Below, one piece after another: positions 1 through 7,372 of a stretch of DNA of 18,135 nucleotides. Numbering within the stretch: position 1 is the stretch's first letter; each line of letters opens with the position of its first letter. The position numbers were made by a program, and so were the translations under genes. The notes under the pieces are model-generated. The model saw only the letters and a list, made by a program, of their open reading frames with translations. It did not search any database and was not told the origin of the DNA. The stretch lies in assembly GCA_035455185.1 (NCBI GenBank), contig DATIFQ010000508.1:1-18135 (forward strand). The letters are read 5' to 3'. Source of the DNA: JAEHDI01 sp035455185 (GTDB lineage Bacteria > Acidobacteriota > Terriglobia > Bryobacterales > Bryobacteraceae).

Positions 1-482
1 GCTCTCACGAGCCGCTGCGCCATTGTTGCCGTCGGGACGAGAAACGCGCGAGCGATCTCGTCCGTCTCCAGGCCGCAGATCGTGCGGAGCGTCAGCGCGA
101 CCTGCGCCTCGAGCGCAAGCGACGGGTGGCAACAGGTGAATATCAGGCGAAGGCGATCATCGGGAATTTCGGCCGGGTCGTAGTTGGGCTCCTCGATGGC
201 TTGGCTCAACTCCGACTCGGCGAATGATTCGACTTTTTCTTTGAGCCTCGTTCGACGCCGGATACGGTCGATGGCCTTATGGCGAGCGGTCTGGATAATC
301 CAGGCGCGAGGGAACTCTGGCACGCCGGAAGTGCGCCACTGATCGACGGCGGCCGCAAAGGCTTCCTGCGCCGCTTCTTCGGCCACCTCGAAATCCGAAA
401 AGAGCCGAATCAGCGTGGCGACAATGAGGCCCCAGTCGGAGCGATAGACGGCGTCTACAGCCTCGTCGGCATCCCGCCCCAT
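1..482 (-). CDS. ECF-type RNA polymerase sigma factor, 5' part (cut by window edge)
   Basis: Translating the minus strand gives the N-terminal and central part of an ECF sigma factor of the COG4941/SigJ-like group that accompanies YCII (DGPF) proteins. Region 2 is clear: an AVYRSDWGLIVATLIRLF helix, a VAEEAAQEAF segment, then RAWIIQTARHKAIDRIRRR. A linker leads to FTCCHPSLALEAQVALTLR, the start of region 4, and the frame stays open to base 1. The usual C-terminal extension lies outside the window. I chose the ATG at 480-482 because family members begin close to this point. A -10-like TACAAT also ends 7 nt upstream, which would suit a leaderless transcript. An in-frame ATG at 543-545 would add 21 residues that look unlike the family and would leave only 12 bp to the divergent YCII start. 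Neither start has a Shine-Dalgarno sequence. The gene is divergent from its presumed partner genes. Family call firm, start uncertain. Confidence 0.85.
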   Translation of the reverse strand, partial: MGRDADEAVDAVYRSDWGLIVATLIRLFSDFEVAEEAAQEAFAAAVDQWRTSGVPEFPRAWIIQTARHKAIDRIRRRTRLKEKVESFAESELSQAIEEPNYDPAEIPDDRLRLIFTCCHPSLALEAQVALTLRTICGLETDEIARAFLVPTATMAQRLVR

Positions 483-488
483 ATACCC

Positions 489-502
489 AATTGTAAACAA
501 TT
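489..502. promoter_or_regulatory. AT-rich dyad with -10-like box between the divergent sigma and YCII genes
   Basis: AATTGT-AA-ACAATT forms a 6-2-6 inverted repeat in otherwise GC-rich DNA. On the minus strand it contains TACAAT (490-495), one mismatch from a consensus -10, ending 7 nt before the ATG at 482. No convincing -35 is visible. It may be the sigma gene's promoter and/or an operator serving both directions. This is inference from position and base composition. Confidence 0.35.
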
Positions 503-557
503 CACCGAGCTGTCGATCCGGGCGCGGGCCGTTCGACTGACTCATGGAGGCAGAGGC

Positions 558-956
558 GTGAAATACATGCTGCTGATTTACGTCGACGAGCAGGCCTTAA
601 ACGAGACTGACCGGGATCAGTGTTACGGGGAGTCCGCGCAGTTTGCGCACCAGCTCAACGCAAGCGGACAGTATCTGGCGGCTGCGCCGCTATACCCCAC
701 CTCGACGGCGACCAGCGTCCGTGTTCGTGACGGCAAACGGCTCGTTACCGACGGTCCGTTCGCGGAGACGCGCGAACAACTCGGCGGCTTCTTCCTGATC
801 GACGCCAAGGACCTCGACGAGGCGATCGGCATCGCCGCCCGCATCCCGGCAGGGCGCTGGGGCACGGTCGAAGTCCGGCCGGTGCTGGAGATCCCCGGCC
901 TGCCGCCGGATTCGATCGTTCGACCTGTCGATTTCGCTGTTCCTCCTTCGACCTAA
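558..956 (+). CDS. YCII/DGPF-domain protein
   Basis: This 132-aa protein is of the YCII-related (DGPF) family, a small alpha-beta fold of unknown biochemical role that is commonly encoded next to ECF sigma factors. The N-terminus reads MKYMLLIYVDEQ. The family core is visible as VRDGKRLVTDGPFAETREQLGG followed by a DLDEAIGIAARIP helix and the conserved strand VEVRPVLEIP. The start is GTG 558, preceded by GGAGG at 546-550 with 7-nt spacing. ATG 567 is a less likely alternative. The open frame extends back to 279, but that part overlaps the divergent sigma gene antisense and looks non-coding. It lies head to head with the sigma gene and upstream of a PhnB-like gene in the same direction. Together these three match the usual sigma/YCII/PhnB neighbourhood. 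Confidence 0.9.
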   Translation: MKYMLLIYVDEQALNETDRDQCYGESAQFAHQLNASGQYLAAAPLYPTSTATSVRVRDGKRLVTDGPFAETREQLGGFFLIDAKDLDEAIGIAARIPAGRWGTVEVRPVLEIPGLPPDSIVRPVDFAVPPST

Positions 957-1080
957 TGGAAGAGCGCGGTTGCCAACGGTCGAAACGGTTTCGAAAGTAC
1001 AAACCCATAGCTCTGGGCCGGGCCGCCTGCGCGCGCTTATCCCTTTACGGAGTCAGCAGCGAACCTCTTGGACCAAATGA

Positions 1081-1086
1081 AAGGAG
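1081..1086 (+). promoter_or_regulatory. Ribosome binding site of the PhnB-like gene
   Basis: AAGGAG sits 6 nt before ATG 1093 and fixes the start of the VOC gene. Confidence 0.7.
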
Positions 1087-1092
1087 TGCACC

Positions 1093-1503
1093 ATGCAACT
1101 GAACCCTTACCTTACGTTCAACGGCCAGTGCGAGGCAGCGTTCAAATTCTATGAGCGGTGTCTTGGCGGCAAAATCGAAGCCATGATTCCCCACGCTGGT
1201 ACTCCGGTGGAACAACATGTGCCCCCGGAGTGGCGCAAGAAGATTCTTCATGCCAGACTCACGATGGGCGGGGAGGTCTTAATGGGCTCTGACGCTCCGC
1301 CTGACCGCTATGAAGAACCAAAAGGATTCTCCGTGTCGCTCCAGATCAAGGACCCGGCCGATGCGGAACGCATATTTGCCGCACTGGCAGAAAACGGAGT
1401 GGTGCGGATGCCGCTCCAGCAGACCTTCTGGGCCGCCCGATTCGGCATGCTCGTCGATCGATTCGGCACACCGTGGATGATTAACTGCGACCAGGCTACC
1501 TGA
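1093..1503 (+). CDS. PhnB-like VOC superfamily protein
   Basis: This 136-aa protein is of the PhnB/glyoxalase-like (VOC) family. It begins MQLNPYLTFNGQCEAAFKFY, the usual first strand and helix, followed by a short LGGKIE segment. Later come ARLTMGGEVLMGSDAPP and a second module with DAERIFAALAENG and a C-terminal strand ending near DRFGTPWMINCD. The length is normal for the family. Members are annotated as 3-demethylubiquinone methyltransferase-like or glyoxalase-like, but the substrate is generally unknown and I cannot infer one here. It follows the YCII gene by 136 bp in the same direction, and a strong Shine-Dalgarno supports this start. It may be co-regulated with the divergent ECF sigma factor; that is inference from common gene association. 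Confidence 0.88.
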   Translation: MQLNPYLTFNGQCEAAFKFYERCLGGKIEAMIPHAGTPVEQHVPPEWRKKILHARLTMGGEVLMGSDAPPDRYEEPKGFSVSLQIKDPADAERIFAALAENGVVRMPLQQTFWAARFGMLVDRFGTPWMINCDQAT

Positions 1504-1555
1504 CCGCGCTCCGATGCTCTGAGCGCGGCTGATGCACAGCTCGCAGCATACAGGC

Positions 1556-1717
1556 TCACTTCTTCATGTAATCGTCCATGAAGGCGAACACGTCCAGCTC
1601 CAAATGGGTCACGCCGATATACAGCAAGATGTGCCCCTCCTCCGCCGTGTGAAGGAATGGCGGGTAGATCTTCGAGCGGTGTGGCTTGCCGAGTTGCCGC
1701 AGGCGCCGGCTGGAGCC
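1556..1717 (-). pseudogene. 3'-terminal remnant of a dienelactone hydrolase family gene
   Basis: Reading the minus strand back from a TGA at 1556-1558 gives a coherent alpha/beta-hydrolase C-terminus. A lysine-glycine-proline stretch is followed by KIYPPFLHTAEEGHILLYIG and then DVFAFMDDYMKK and stop. The KIYPPF...GH...DVFAF pattern is typical of the last strand, the catalytic-histidine loop and the last helix of dienelactone hydrolase family proteins. Only about 50 recognisable codons remain. Upstream the frame degenerates into low-complexity Arg/Ser codons and meets an in-frame TAA near 1746-1748. No start codon or nucleophile region is present, so this is a fragment. It lies between the PhnB-like gene and the protease gene, overlapping only the spurious upstream extension of the protease frame. 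Confidence 0.7.
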
Positions 1718-1759
1718 CCGGCTGGACAATGCCCTCCGACGCGGTTATCGTGGGCTGAT

Positions 1760-3157
1760 ATGAGGGGCCGCTTGATCTGTCTGTTCCTGTTTGCTGTAGT
1801 TCTGCACGCCCAGGCGCCGGTCGTTTCCGGCGATTCTCTCCGCCAACTCAACGATGCGTTTACGCGCTTGGCCGGCTCGCTCGCGCCGGCGGTGGTCGCT
1901 GTCCGCAGCAACGCCTATGAGCCCGCGGCTGAAGAGTCCGAGGCGGGCGCGCCCGTTGCGCTCCAGCAGAACATGGGTTCCGGCGTGATTGTTACCCTGG
2001 ACGGCGATATTGTCACGAATGCGCACGTCGTCGCCGGAGCCACGCGCGTCAGGGTTCGACTTTCCCCCGGCGGCGCGGCGCCCGGGAAGAGCGTCGTCCG
2101 TCCACCCGGCCGGGTATTGCCCGCCCGGATCGTCGGTCTCGATCTGGAAACTGACCTCGCCCTGATCAAAGTAGACGCCTCGGACCTCCCGCACCTCGAA
2201 CTGGCGGATTCCGAGCAGGTGCGCCAGGGCCAGATCGTGCTTGCCCTCGGCAATCCGTTCGGCCTCGAGGATTCGGTCAGCATGGGCGTCATCAGCGCTG
2301 TCGCGAGGCAGCTCCACCCGGACAGCCGCATGATCTACCTCCAGACCGATGCGCCCGTCAATCCAGGAAATAGCGGCGGCCCGCTGGTTGACGTCAACGG
2401 ACGTGTCGTCGGCATCAACACCATGCTGTTCAGCCAGTCGGGGGGCAGCGAAGGCGTCGGCTTCGCCGTTCCGTCCAACATTGTCCGCACCGTAATAGAG
2501 CAGTTGCGCCGTTCCGGTGCCATGAAGCGCGGCGACATCGGCCTCGAAGCGCAGACCATTTCACCGGCCATCGCGGCCGGCCTCGGCCTCCCGCGCAGCG
2601 ATGGCGTGGTGGTCGCGGACGTCACCAGTCGTGGACCTGCCGACAATGCCGACATCCGCGTCGGCGACGTCGTGCTCTCCCTCAACGGCAAGCCGATGGA
2701 GAACGCGCGCCAGTTCCACGTCAACCTCTACCTGCGGCCCGTCGCTTCCACGGTGACGCTCGAAATCCTCCGGGGCGGTGAGAAGCTGACGAAGACGGCA
2801 GTTGTTCTCGAACGGCTCGACACGCCCGAACGCCTCGCTACGCTTGTCAACGAGCGCCAGCACCTCGTCTCGCGCCTCGGCGTCCTAGGAGTCGCCCTGG
2901 ATAAGAAGCTGATTGACCTCCTGCCGTCACCCCCGCGCCGGAGCTACGGCATCCTCGTGGCCCGGACCGCAGTGACCCCCCGCGGTCCGGCAGGGCTATT
3001 CCTGCCAGGCGACGTCCTGTACAAGTTCAACAATCAGCCGCTGTCAACGATGCTCGACCTGCGCGGCTTTGTCGATAAGACCCCGCCTGGCGAGACAGTA
3101 ATCCTCCAGGTGGAGCGCGGCGGCAGGACCCGCTTTATCGAGGTCCCCCTCGACTAG
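1760..3157 (+). CDS. Secreted HtrA/DegP-like S1C serine protease with two PDZ domains
   Basis: This 465-aa protein is an envelope quality-control protease of the trypsin-like S1C family. From ATG 1760 it has a short signal peptide (RLICLFLFAVVLHAQA), so the product should be exported. The catalytic triad is visible: His89 in VTNAHVVAG, Asp132 in DLETDLALIKV, and Ser205 in NPGNSGGPLVDVNG. PDZ1 spans roughly residues 258-345 (GVVVADVTSRGPADNADIRVGD). A more divergent PDZ2 spans about 372-462 (GPAGLFLPGDVLYKFNNQPL). The open frame begins at 1532, but those 76 residues are antisense to the hydrolase remnant and precede the signal peptide, so I reject that start. No clear Shine-Dalgarno is seen at 1760. 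The stop codon TAG lies inside the left arm of an inverted-repeat element. Whether it is DegP- or DegQ-like in function cannot be told. Confidence 0.92.
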   Translation: MRGRLICLFLFAVVLHAQAPVVSGDSLRQLNDAFTRLAGSLAPAVVAVRSNAYEPAAEESEAGAPVALQQNMGSGVIVTLDGDIVTNAHVVAGATRVRVRLSPGGAAPGKSVVRPPGRVLPARIVGLDLETDLALIKVDASDLPHLELADSEQVRQGQIVLALGNPFGLEDSVSMGVISAVARQLHPDSRMIYLQTDAPVNPGNSGGPLVDVNGRVVGINTMLFSQSGGSEGVGFAVPSNIVRTVIEQLRRSGAMKRGDIGLEAQTISPAIAAGLGLPRSDGVVVADVTSRGPADNADIRVGDVVLSLNGKPMENARQFHVNLYLRPVASTVTLEILRGGEKLTKTAVVLERLDTPERLATLVNERQHLVSRLGVLGVALDKKLIDLLPSPPRRSYGILVARTAVTPRGPAGLFLPGDVLYKFNNQPLSTMLDLRGFVDKTPPGETVILQVERGGRTRFIEVPLD

Positions 3158-3259
3158 TGCCGTCCCAACTCCTCCCGGCTAAGGGCCCGCGCCACGCAGC
3201 GAGCCGCTGCGACCCCTGCGATCAGCCGTTCGAGAGTCAGCAAGTTGGAACGGCACTAG
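3154..3259. repeat. 106-bp MITE-like element with 17-bp inverted ends and central hairpin
   Basis: The left end CTAGTGCCGTCCCAACT (3154-3170) and the right end AGTTGGAACGGCACTAG (3243-3259) are inverted repeats matching at 16 of 17 positions. Near the middle, CGCAGCG-AGC-CGCTGCG (3195-3211) makes a perfect 7-bp hairpin. The outer CTAG could be a 4-bp target duplication of the YTAR/CTAG kind used by some IS5-family elements. No coding capacity is seen. It fills the gap between the convergent protease and VWA genes, so a bidirectional terminator or a plain folded repeat is the alternative. The protease stop codon is part of the left CTAG. Confidence 0.55.
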
Positions 3260-3268
3260 CCAGCTAGC

Positions 3269-6200
3269 CTACTCCGGGTAGTAACCCTCTCGTGCGCGCA
3301 CCTTGTAGCCCCTGGGGTGTTGCAGCCGGACGTCGATCTGGCGCCAGTTATTGTCCGGGGCCGGCGGAGGCGGGAAGGCCAGTAGATAACCGTGCGCCAG
3401 ATCCTGACCTACGCGTTCGAGGACAGCACGGATCTCCCGCGGTTCACGGATCGCAAACGGTACTCCTCCGGTCGCCTTCGAAACGTTCCTGAGTTGCTTC
3501 AGTAGCTCGTCATACTCGAGCGCCCGTCCCTGAGCCACGGTGTACACCGGCGCGCCGATGACTTTGGCGCGCCGGATGGCCGCTTCAGCCTGCACCATGC
3601 TCCGGTTGTCTTCGCCGTCGGTGAAGACGACAATCACTTTCTTTCCGCCGCGGCCGGAGATTTCACGGGCAACTTGCGTCAGGGCATCGTACAGCGCGGT
3701 CTCATCGCGGGGGAATGCGCGCAAAACCGCTCGTTTCGCCGCTTGTTTGTCTGTGGTAAACGGTTGTAGCAGCGTGACCGTCCGGTCGAAACGATAGACT
3801 GCCACCGAGTCGGTCTCGCGGAGGTCGTCCAGCAGCTTTAGGGCGGCGTTCTTCAGTGCGGGCAAAGCGGCATACATGCTCGCCGTTGAGTCCAGCAAAA
3901 GAGCACAGGAGACGGCCGAGGAGTTGCTTTCAAACGCCGTGATCCGCTGGGGCGTTCCCTCCTCCAGCAGCCCAAACTCCGCTTGCGGAAGGTTGTCGAC
4001 ATAACGGCCCCTTCCGTCCGTCACCGTCGCGTATACCTCGACCAGCCGTCCACTGGCGCGGAAGACCGATTCGGTCGGCATCGGCGGACGGTCCGCGAGA
4101 GCGGCTTTGGCGGCGACCTTCGGAGCCGAATGGGGGGCAGTAGCCGCCGGCTCATCAGCGCTGTCCACGCGCGGAAGTTCCCGCGCTACCTCGTCAAGCC
4201 CGGCAAAACCTCCGGTCAAATAGCTGCCGGAGATACTGCTGGACCGCTCGAGCGCGGCGGGAAGAAATAGGGAACCGGAGTCTTTTCCCGGGTCGGCGAA
4301 GCGGTGCTTGCGAAGCACGAGCGGATCCTCGGAAATCAGCAACGAGTCCGGATCCAACCACGCCGCATAGACCAGCCCGCTTATAGCGACCACAGTCTGG
4401 GTGTCACCGGCCAACGAAGCCAGGGACGTCAGGCGCGGCACGTCCTGCGATCGTAGCACTCGATTAAAGTCTGATCTCCGTGCGTCGTCCAGGCGAAGCA
4501 GACGGCTGGGAACCGCTTCATCCAGGCCGCCGGATTCACCTGTTATCGTGCGCAGGCAAGCCAGGGCCTGGGCCGAGAGATCACGCGCCTGCAGTGACGT
4601 GCAAACGCGCCGGAACGCGCCGGCGCTCTGTTCTGTATCGAGGGCGCCAGCGGTGTGGCCGAGCGCGATCAACTCGACCAGCGAATACCATGCGCCCAGC
4701 ATGGAATTCCTCCGCTCCGTGTCGACGTTTCGAACAGACTCCGTGAACGCCGCCAGACTCTCGAATTCGGCGCGCCCCAGCATCGGTAGGCGTCGGAAGT
4801 ACGGGAGCAAAGCGCGCCATTCCTCGTAGTGCTGCACGAGCAGGCTTGCCGAGCGTTCGTCGAGAGGGGCTCCTCGGGCCCGCTCGAGTTGCGCGACCCC
4901 TGCGAGAACCTGCGGAGCGGCCAGACCCAGCAGGACATTCTCGTCCGGTGAATCGGCAGCGCCCCAGGCACGTTTGTCTCCCGGGAACCGCACTCTCCCA
5001 CTCTCATCGACCGGCAACTCGCGGATAAAGAGGGTCTGCCATGTCGATGCAGGCTCATCCCGGGCCACCTGGAGCGCGCCGGATTCCCGGTACCACTCAT
5101 AGAAGTGGACCGCGCGTGACGGGCTCGCCAGAAAGAATTTTTGACGGGCCGCATCGGCGCGCCACAGCACCCAATAGAAAGCCGCCAGCGCACCACGGTC
5201 TTTCTGAAGCAACGCGCGGAAGAAGGCCGGCGGATCGCGCGGGCTTGCGCCCGCGAGCTTCGCCCATAAGCTTTCTGTACCGGAGCCTCCAGGCGTTACC
5301 GCCACTCCGTTGGAGATCGAAAACGCCTCTGCATATAGCGACAAGCGCTCCGCATGAACCTCCACTGCCGCTCGCAGCCCCACGGCGTCCACCACCGCCG
5401 CCGCGGCATCATTGTCGATCCCGCTCAGCCCAACGTAGGCTTTCGCGAGACGTCGCTCAAGCGCGAAGGCTTCCGCCAGGCCGCCCGGCAGAGCCGGACC
5501 GCTCTGTGTCAGAGTGCTCCACGCGTCGCCCCCCGCCAGCCGAACGCTTTCCGACGGTACTTCGATCGTGAAGCTGCGGCCCGCTTCGAGGGCCTCCTCC
5601 AACGAGATTTCATCGATGCCGAGAGCGGCGGGAATCGGCTGGCGCAGCCCGTCTTCCGGATGGTCGCCGATCTCGATCCTGGTGGAACCTTCCTCTGTCA
5701 CGATCTTCCACCCCAAGAGGGACAGAATGCGTTCAGTCTCCTTTCTTTGCTCTACGCCGGCGAGCGACAGGGTGATTACGGTGCGGTCGCCGCGCCGCTC
5801 CCCGGCGCGCGCAAGTTCTTCGATCGAAGCAAAGTATGCCCTCAGGCGAGGTTCGTATGCGGGCACCCCACGGCTGCGGTAGCGCGTTGTATTCCGAATG
5901 AGCGCCCGGCAGTAATCCGAGAAGAAGTTCGCGTAGCCCCCATACTTCTCGACGTTCGCGATGGCGGCCAGCGCTTTCATCCCACCCGGAATCCACACCT
6001 CGCCCGCAGGCGAGAGCCGTGCATCAACCAGATTCAGAGCCGGAAGAGTTTCCTCCGGCTCCTGCCTGCCGAGGTTCTCGATACGTTCACGGACCGCCGC
6101 TGCGTCCGTAGCCTTGGGATCCAACTCCAGATACAGGTTCAGGTGCTCCCTGGCCTCACCGAAGTTGCGCTGCGCTGCCATAATCACACCAAGCAGAAAC

Positions 6201-7081
6201 TCGGCGCGCGGAAACTCGCGCTTCCGGTCCAAGCGGATCGTTTCCAATGCGCTTGCCTTCGCCCCGTCGAGGTCGCGCAAGTTGTAACAGGCCATGGCGC
6301 GGTGTAAGTGGGCCTCGGGGAAGGAGTGTTCGGCATCCGCCTGAATGAGAGCATTACTCGTCCGAAGCGCCGCCTGCCAGTCCCCGGCCTGCAAATCCAG
6401 ACGCCCCAGCAGGAGATATGTGTTCAACAGTTTCGGATTGGCTTCCAGAGCCCGCCGGAACGCTTCCCGCGCTTCGTCCGTCTTGTTCCCGTTCTGGCAC
6501 ACCGCCCCGAGCAGGTTCCATGCATCTGCAAACTGGGGCGCCGCCTGGGCAGCCGCCCGGAGCTCGAGCTCCGCACGCGGCCAATCCTGTTTCCGTCCCG
6601 CCGCGACCGCGCGTCCCCACGCTTTCCGCGCGGTACGCGGTACGCGCGAAATTTCAAGATTGAAATCCGTGCCCGGTGGGCGCGGCCGAAGGATCATCGG
6701 CGGCAGGCGCGGATCGGATGCGGCACTCAGCTTGGAGAGATCGATCGTGCTCGACTCATACCCTGGAAGCGAGGCCCGAAGCACGCAGACGGACAACCCG
6801 TTGATGAACAGCGTGCGTGAAAACGCAGTCACCACCGCGCCAGCGCCAAACGTCTCCCTCATTTCGTGTCGCGCGACAAACCTCCCCTTCAAATCGGTCA
6901 CACCCGCCTGCACTGCGCGTCCGCTGCAGAGACGTTCGATAAGGACCCGCTTTGGAGGTGCCGAGCCATCCTCCATGGTCACGCTGCCGATCAGATAACG
7001 TGTCTGCGCGCCTGCCGGTGACACGAAGACGCAGACGACCGCAGACAGTATGGCGAGAATCCTGCTTTTCACTTCGCTCAT
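3269..7081 (-). CDS. Large secreted protein: TPR repeats plus C-terminal VWFA-related domain
   Basis: The product is 1270 aa. From ATG 7081 it begins MSEVKSRILAILSAVVCVFV then SPAGAQ, a signal peptide with an AxA-like cleavage site. Residues ~30-90 (LIGSVTMEDGSAPPKRV) resemble a carboxypeptidase-regulatory-like beta-sandwich. Residues ~145-340 carry TPR-type helical repeats such as DAWNLLGAVCQNGNKTDEAR and LLLGRLDLQAGDWQAAL. A long middle part (~340-1010) is not recognised. The C-terminus (~1014-1270) is a VWA domain of the acidobacterial VWFA-related type. Its metal site reads DSTAS (1064-1068), with Thr in the DETALYDAL segment and Asp in FTDGEDN; the usual first Ser is Thr here. The protein is probably an exported scaffold or adhesion protein; its partner is unknown. 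The frame stays open to 7276, but the extra 65 residues precede the signal peptide. Convergent with the protease gene, divergent from the permease. Confidence 0.85.
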   Translation of the reverse strand: MSEVKSRILAILSAVVCVFVSPAGAQTRYLIGSVTMEDGSAPPKRVLIERLCSGRAVQAGVTDLKGRFVARHEMRETFGAGAVVTAFSRTLFINGLSVCVLRASLPGYESSTIDLSKLSAASDPRLPPMILRPRPPGTDFNLEISRVPRTARKAWGRAVAAGRKQDWPRAELELRAAAQAAPQFADAWNLLGAVCQNGNKTDEAREAFRRALEANPKLLNTYLLLGRLDLQAGDWQAALRTSNALIQADAEHSFPEAHLHRAMACYNLRDLDGAKASALETIRLDRKREFPRAEFLLGVIMAAQRNFGEAREHLNLYLELDPKATDAAAVRERIENLGRQEPEETLPALNLVDARLSPAGEVWIPGGMKALAAIANVEKYGGYANFFSDYCRALIRNTTRYRSRGVPAYEPRLRAYFASIEELARAGERRGDRTVITLSLAGVEQRKETERILSLLGWKIVTEEGSTRIEIGDHPEDGLRQPIPAALGIDEISLEEALEAGRSFTIEVPSESVRLAGGDAWSTLTQSGPALPGGLAEAFALERRLAKAYVGLSGIDNDAAAAVVDAVGLRAAVEVHAERLSLYAEAFSISNGVAVTPGGSGTESLWAKLAGASPRDPPAFFRALLQKDRGALAAFYWVLWRADAARQKFFLASPSRAVHFYEWYRESGALQVARDEPASTWQTLFIRELPVDESGRVRFPGDKRAWGAADSPDENVLLGLAAPQVLAGVAQLERARGAPLDERSASLLVQHYEEWRALLPYFRRLPMLGRAEFESLAAFTESVRNVDTERRNSMLGAWYSLVELIALGHTAGALDTEQSAGAFRRVCTSLQARDLSAQALACLRTITGESGGLDEAVPSRLLRLDDARRSDFNRVLRSQDVPRLTSLASLAGDTQTVVAISGLVYAAWLDPDSLLISEDPLVLRKHRFADPGKDSGSLFLPAALERSSSISGSYLTGGFAGLDEVARELPRVDSADEPAATAPHSAPKVAAKAALADRPPMPTESVFRASGRLVEVYATVTDGRGRYVDNLPQAEFGLLEEGTPQRITAFESNSSAVSCALLLDSTASMYAALPALKNAALKLLDDLRETDSVAVYRFDRTVTLLQPFTTDKQAAKRAVLRAFPRDETALYDALTQVAREISGRGGKKVIVVFTDGEDNRSMVQAEAAIRRAKVIGAPVYTVAQGRALEYDELLKQLRNVSKATGGVPFAIREPREIRAVLERVGQDLAHGYLLAFPPPPAPDNNWRQIDVRLQHPRGYKVRAREGYYPE

Positions 7082-7123
7082 TTTTTCATCAGGGACTACT
7101 GGCAGTGTATTCCAATTCAACAT

Positions 7124-7138
7124 ACCGCCATTGGCGGT
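7124..7138. promoter_or_regulatory. Dyad ACCGCC-ATT-GGCGGT upstream of the VWA gene
   Basis: A perfect 6-3-6 inverted repeat lies 42 bp upstream of the VWA start codon, in the 291-bp gap between the divergent VWA and permease genes. It could be an operator or a transcript hairpin. On the plus strand it is followed by only TT, so it is a poor terminator. Confidence 0.3.
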
Positions 7139-7155
7139 TTCATGTCGCGGGGGAT

Positions 7156-7180
7156 CAGATTGCCGCACCACGACAATCTG
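7156..7180. promoter_or_regulatory. Dyad CAGATTG-N11-CAATCTG in the divergent gap
   Basis: Perfect 7-bp arms are separated by 11 bp, the geometry of a dimeric repressor site. The half-site CAATCTG recurs once more at 7238-7244 in the same gap. The rest of 7082-7372 shows no gene and no clear promoter consensus. No regulator gene is adjacent, so the binding factor is unknown. Confidence 0.3.
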
Positions 7181-7360
7181 AAGAGAGAAAGGCATAACGG
7201 GCGGCTTCGATCGCATGAGCTGTGCTTTTGCGCACGCAATCTGAGCATCCGCCGCAACCATCGCTACAAGCAGCATAGGCCGTTAAGGGAAGTCGTGACC
7301 GCGAGTTGAACCGGCCCGATTATCCGAGAACCCAAGCCCTCGGAAGAGCGTATTCAGGTT

Positions 7361-7367
7361 AAGAAGG
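7361..7367 (+). promoter_or_regulatory. Ribosome binding site of the permease gene
   Basis: AAGAAGG lies 5 nt before ATG 7373 and supports that start. Confidence 0.5.
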
Positions 7368-7372
7368 CCTTT

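Noticed and set aside
279..557. Upstream extension of the YCII frame back to ATG 279
   Set aside because: It is antisense to well-conserved sigma-factor region 2 and lacks family similarity; GTG 558 has GGAGG at proper spacing.
1532..1759. Long N-terminal extension of the protease
   Set aside because: The signal peptide begins at 1760, and the extension is the antisense of a hydrolase remnant.
5354..6307. Long plus-strand open frames antisense to the VWA gene
   Set aside because: Arg/Pro-rich shadow translations of a GC-rich coding region, with no domain and no ribosome binding site.
7082..7276. 65-residue extension of the VWA protein
   Set aside because: It precedes a clear signal peptide, has no protein-like pattern and covers the two dyads.
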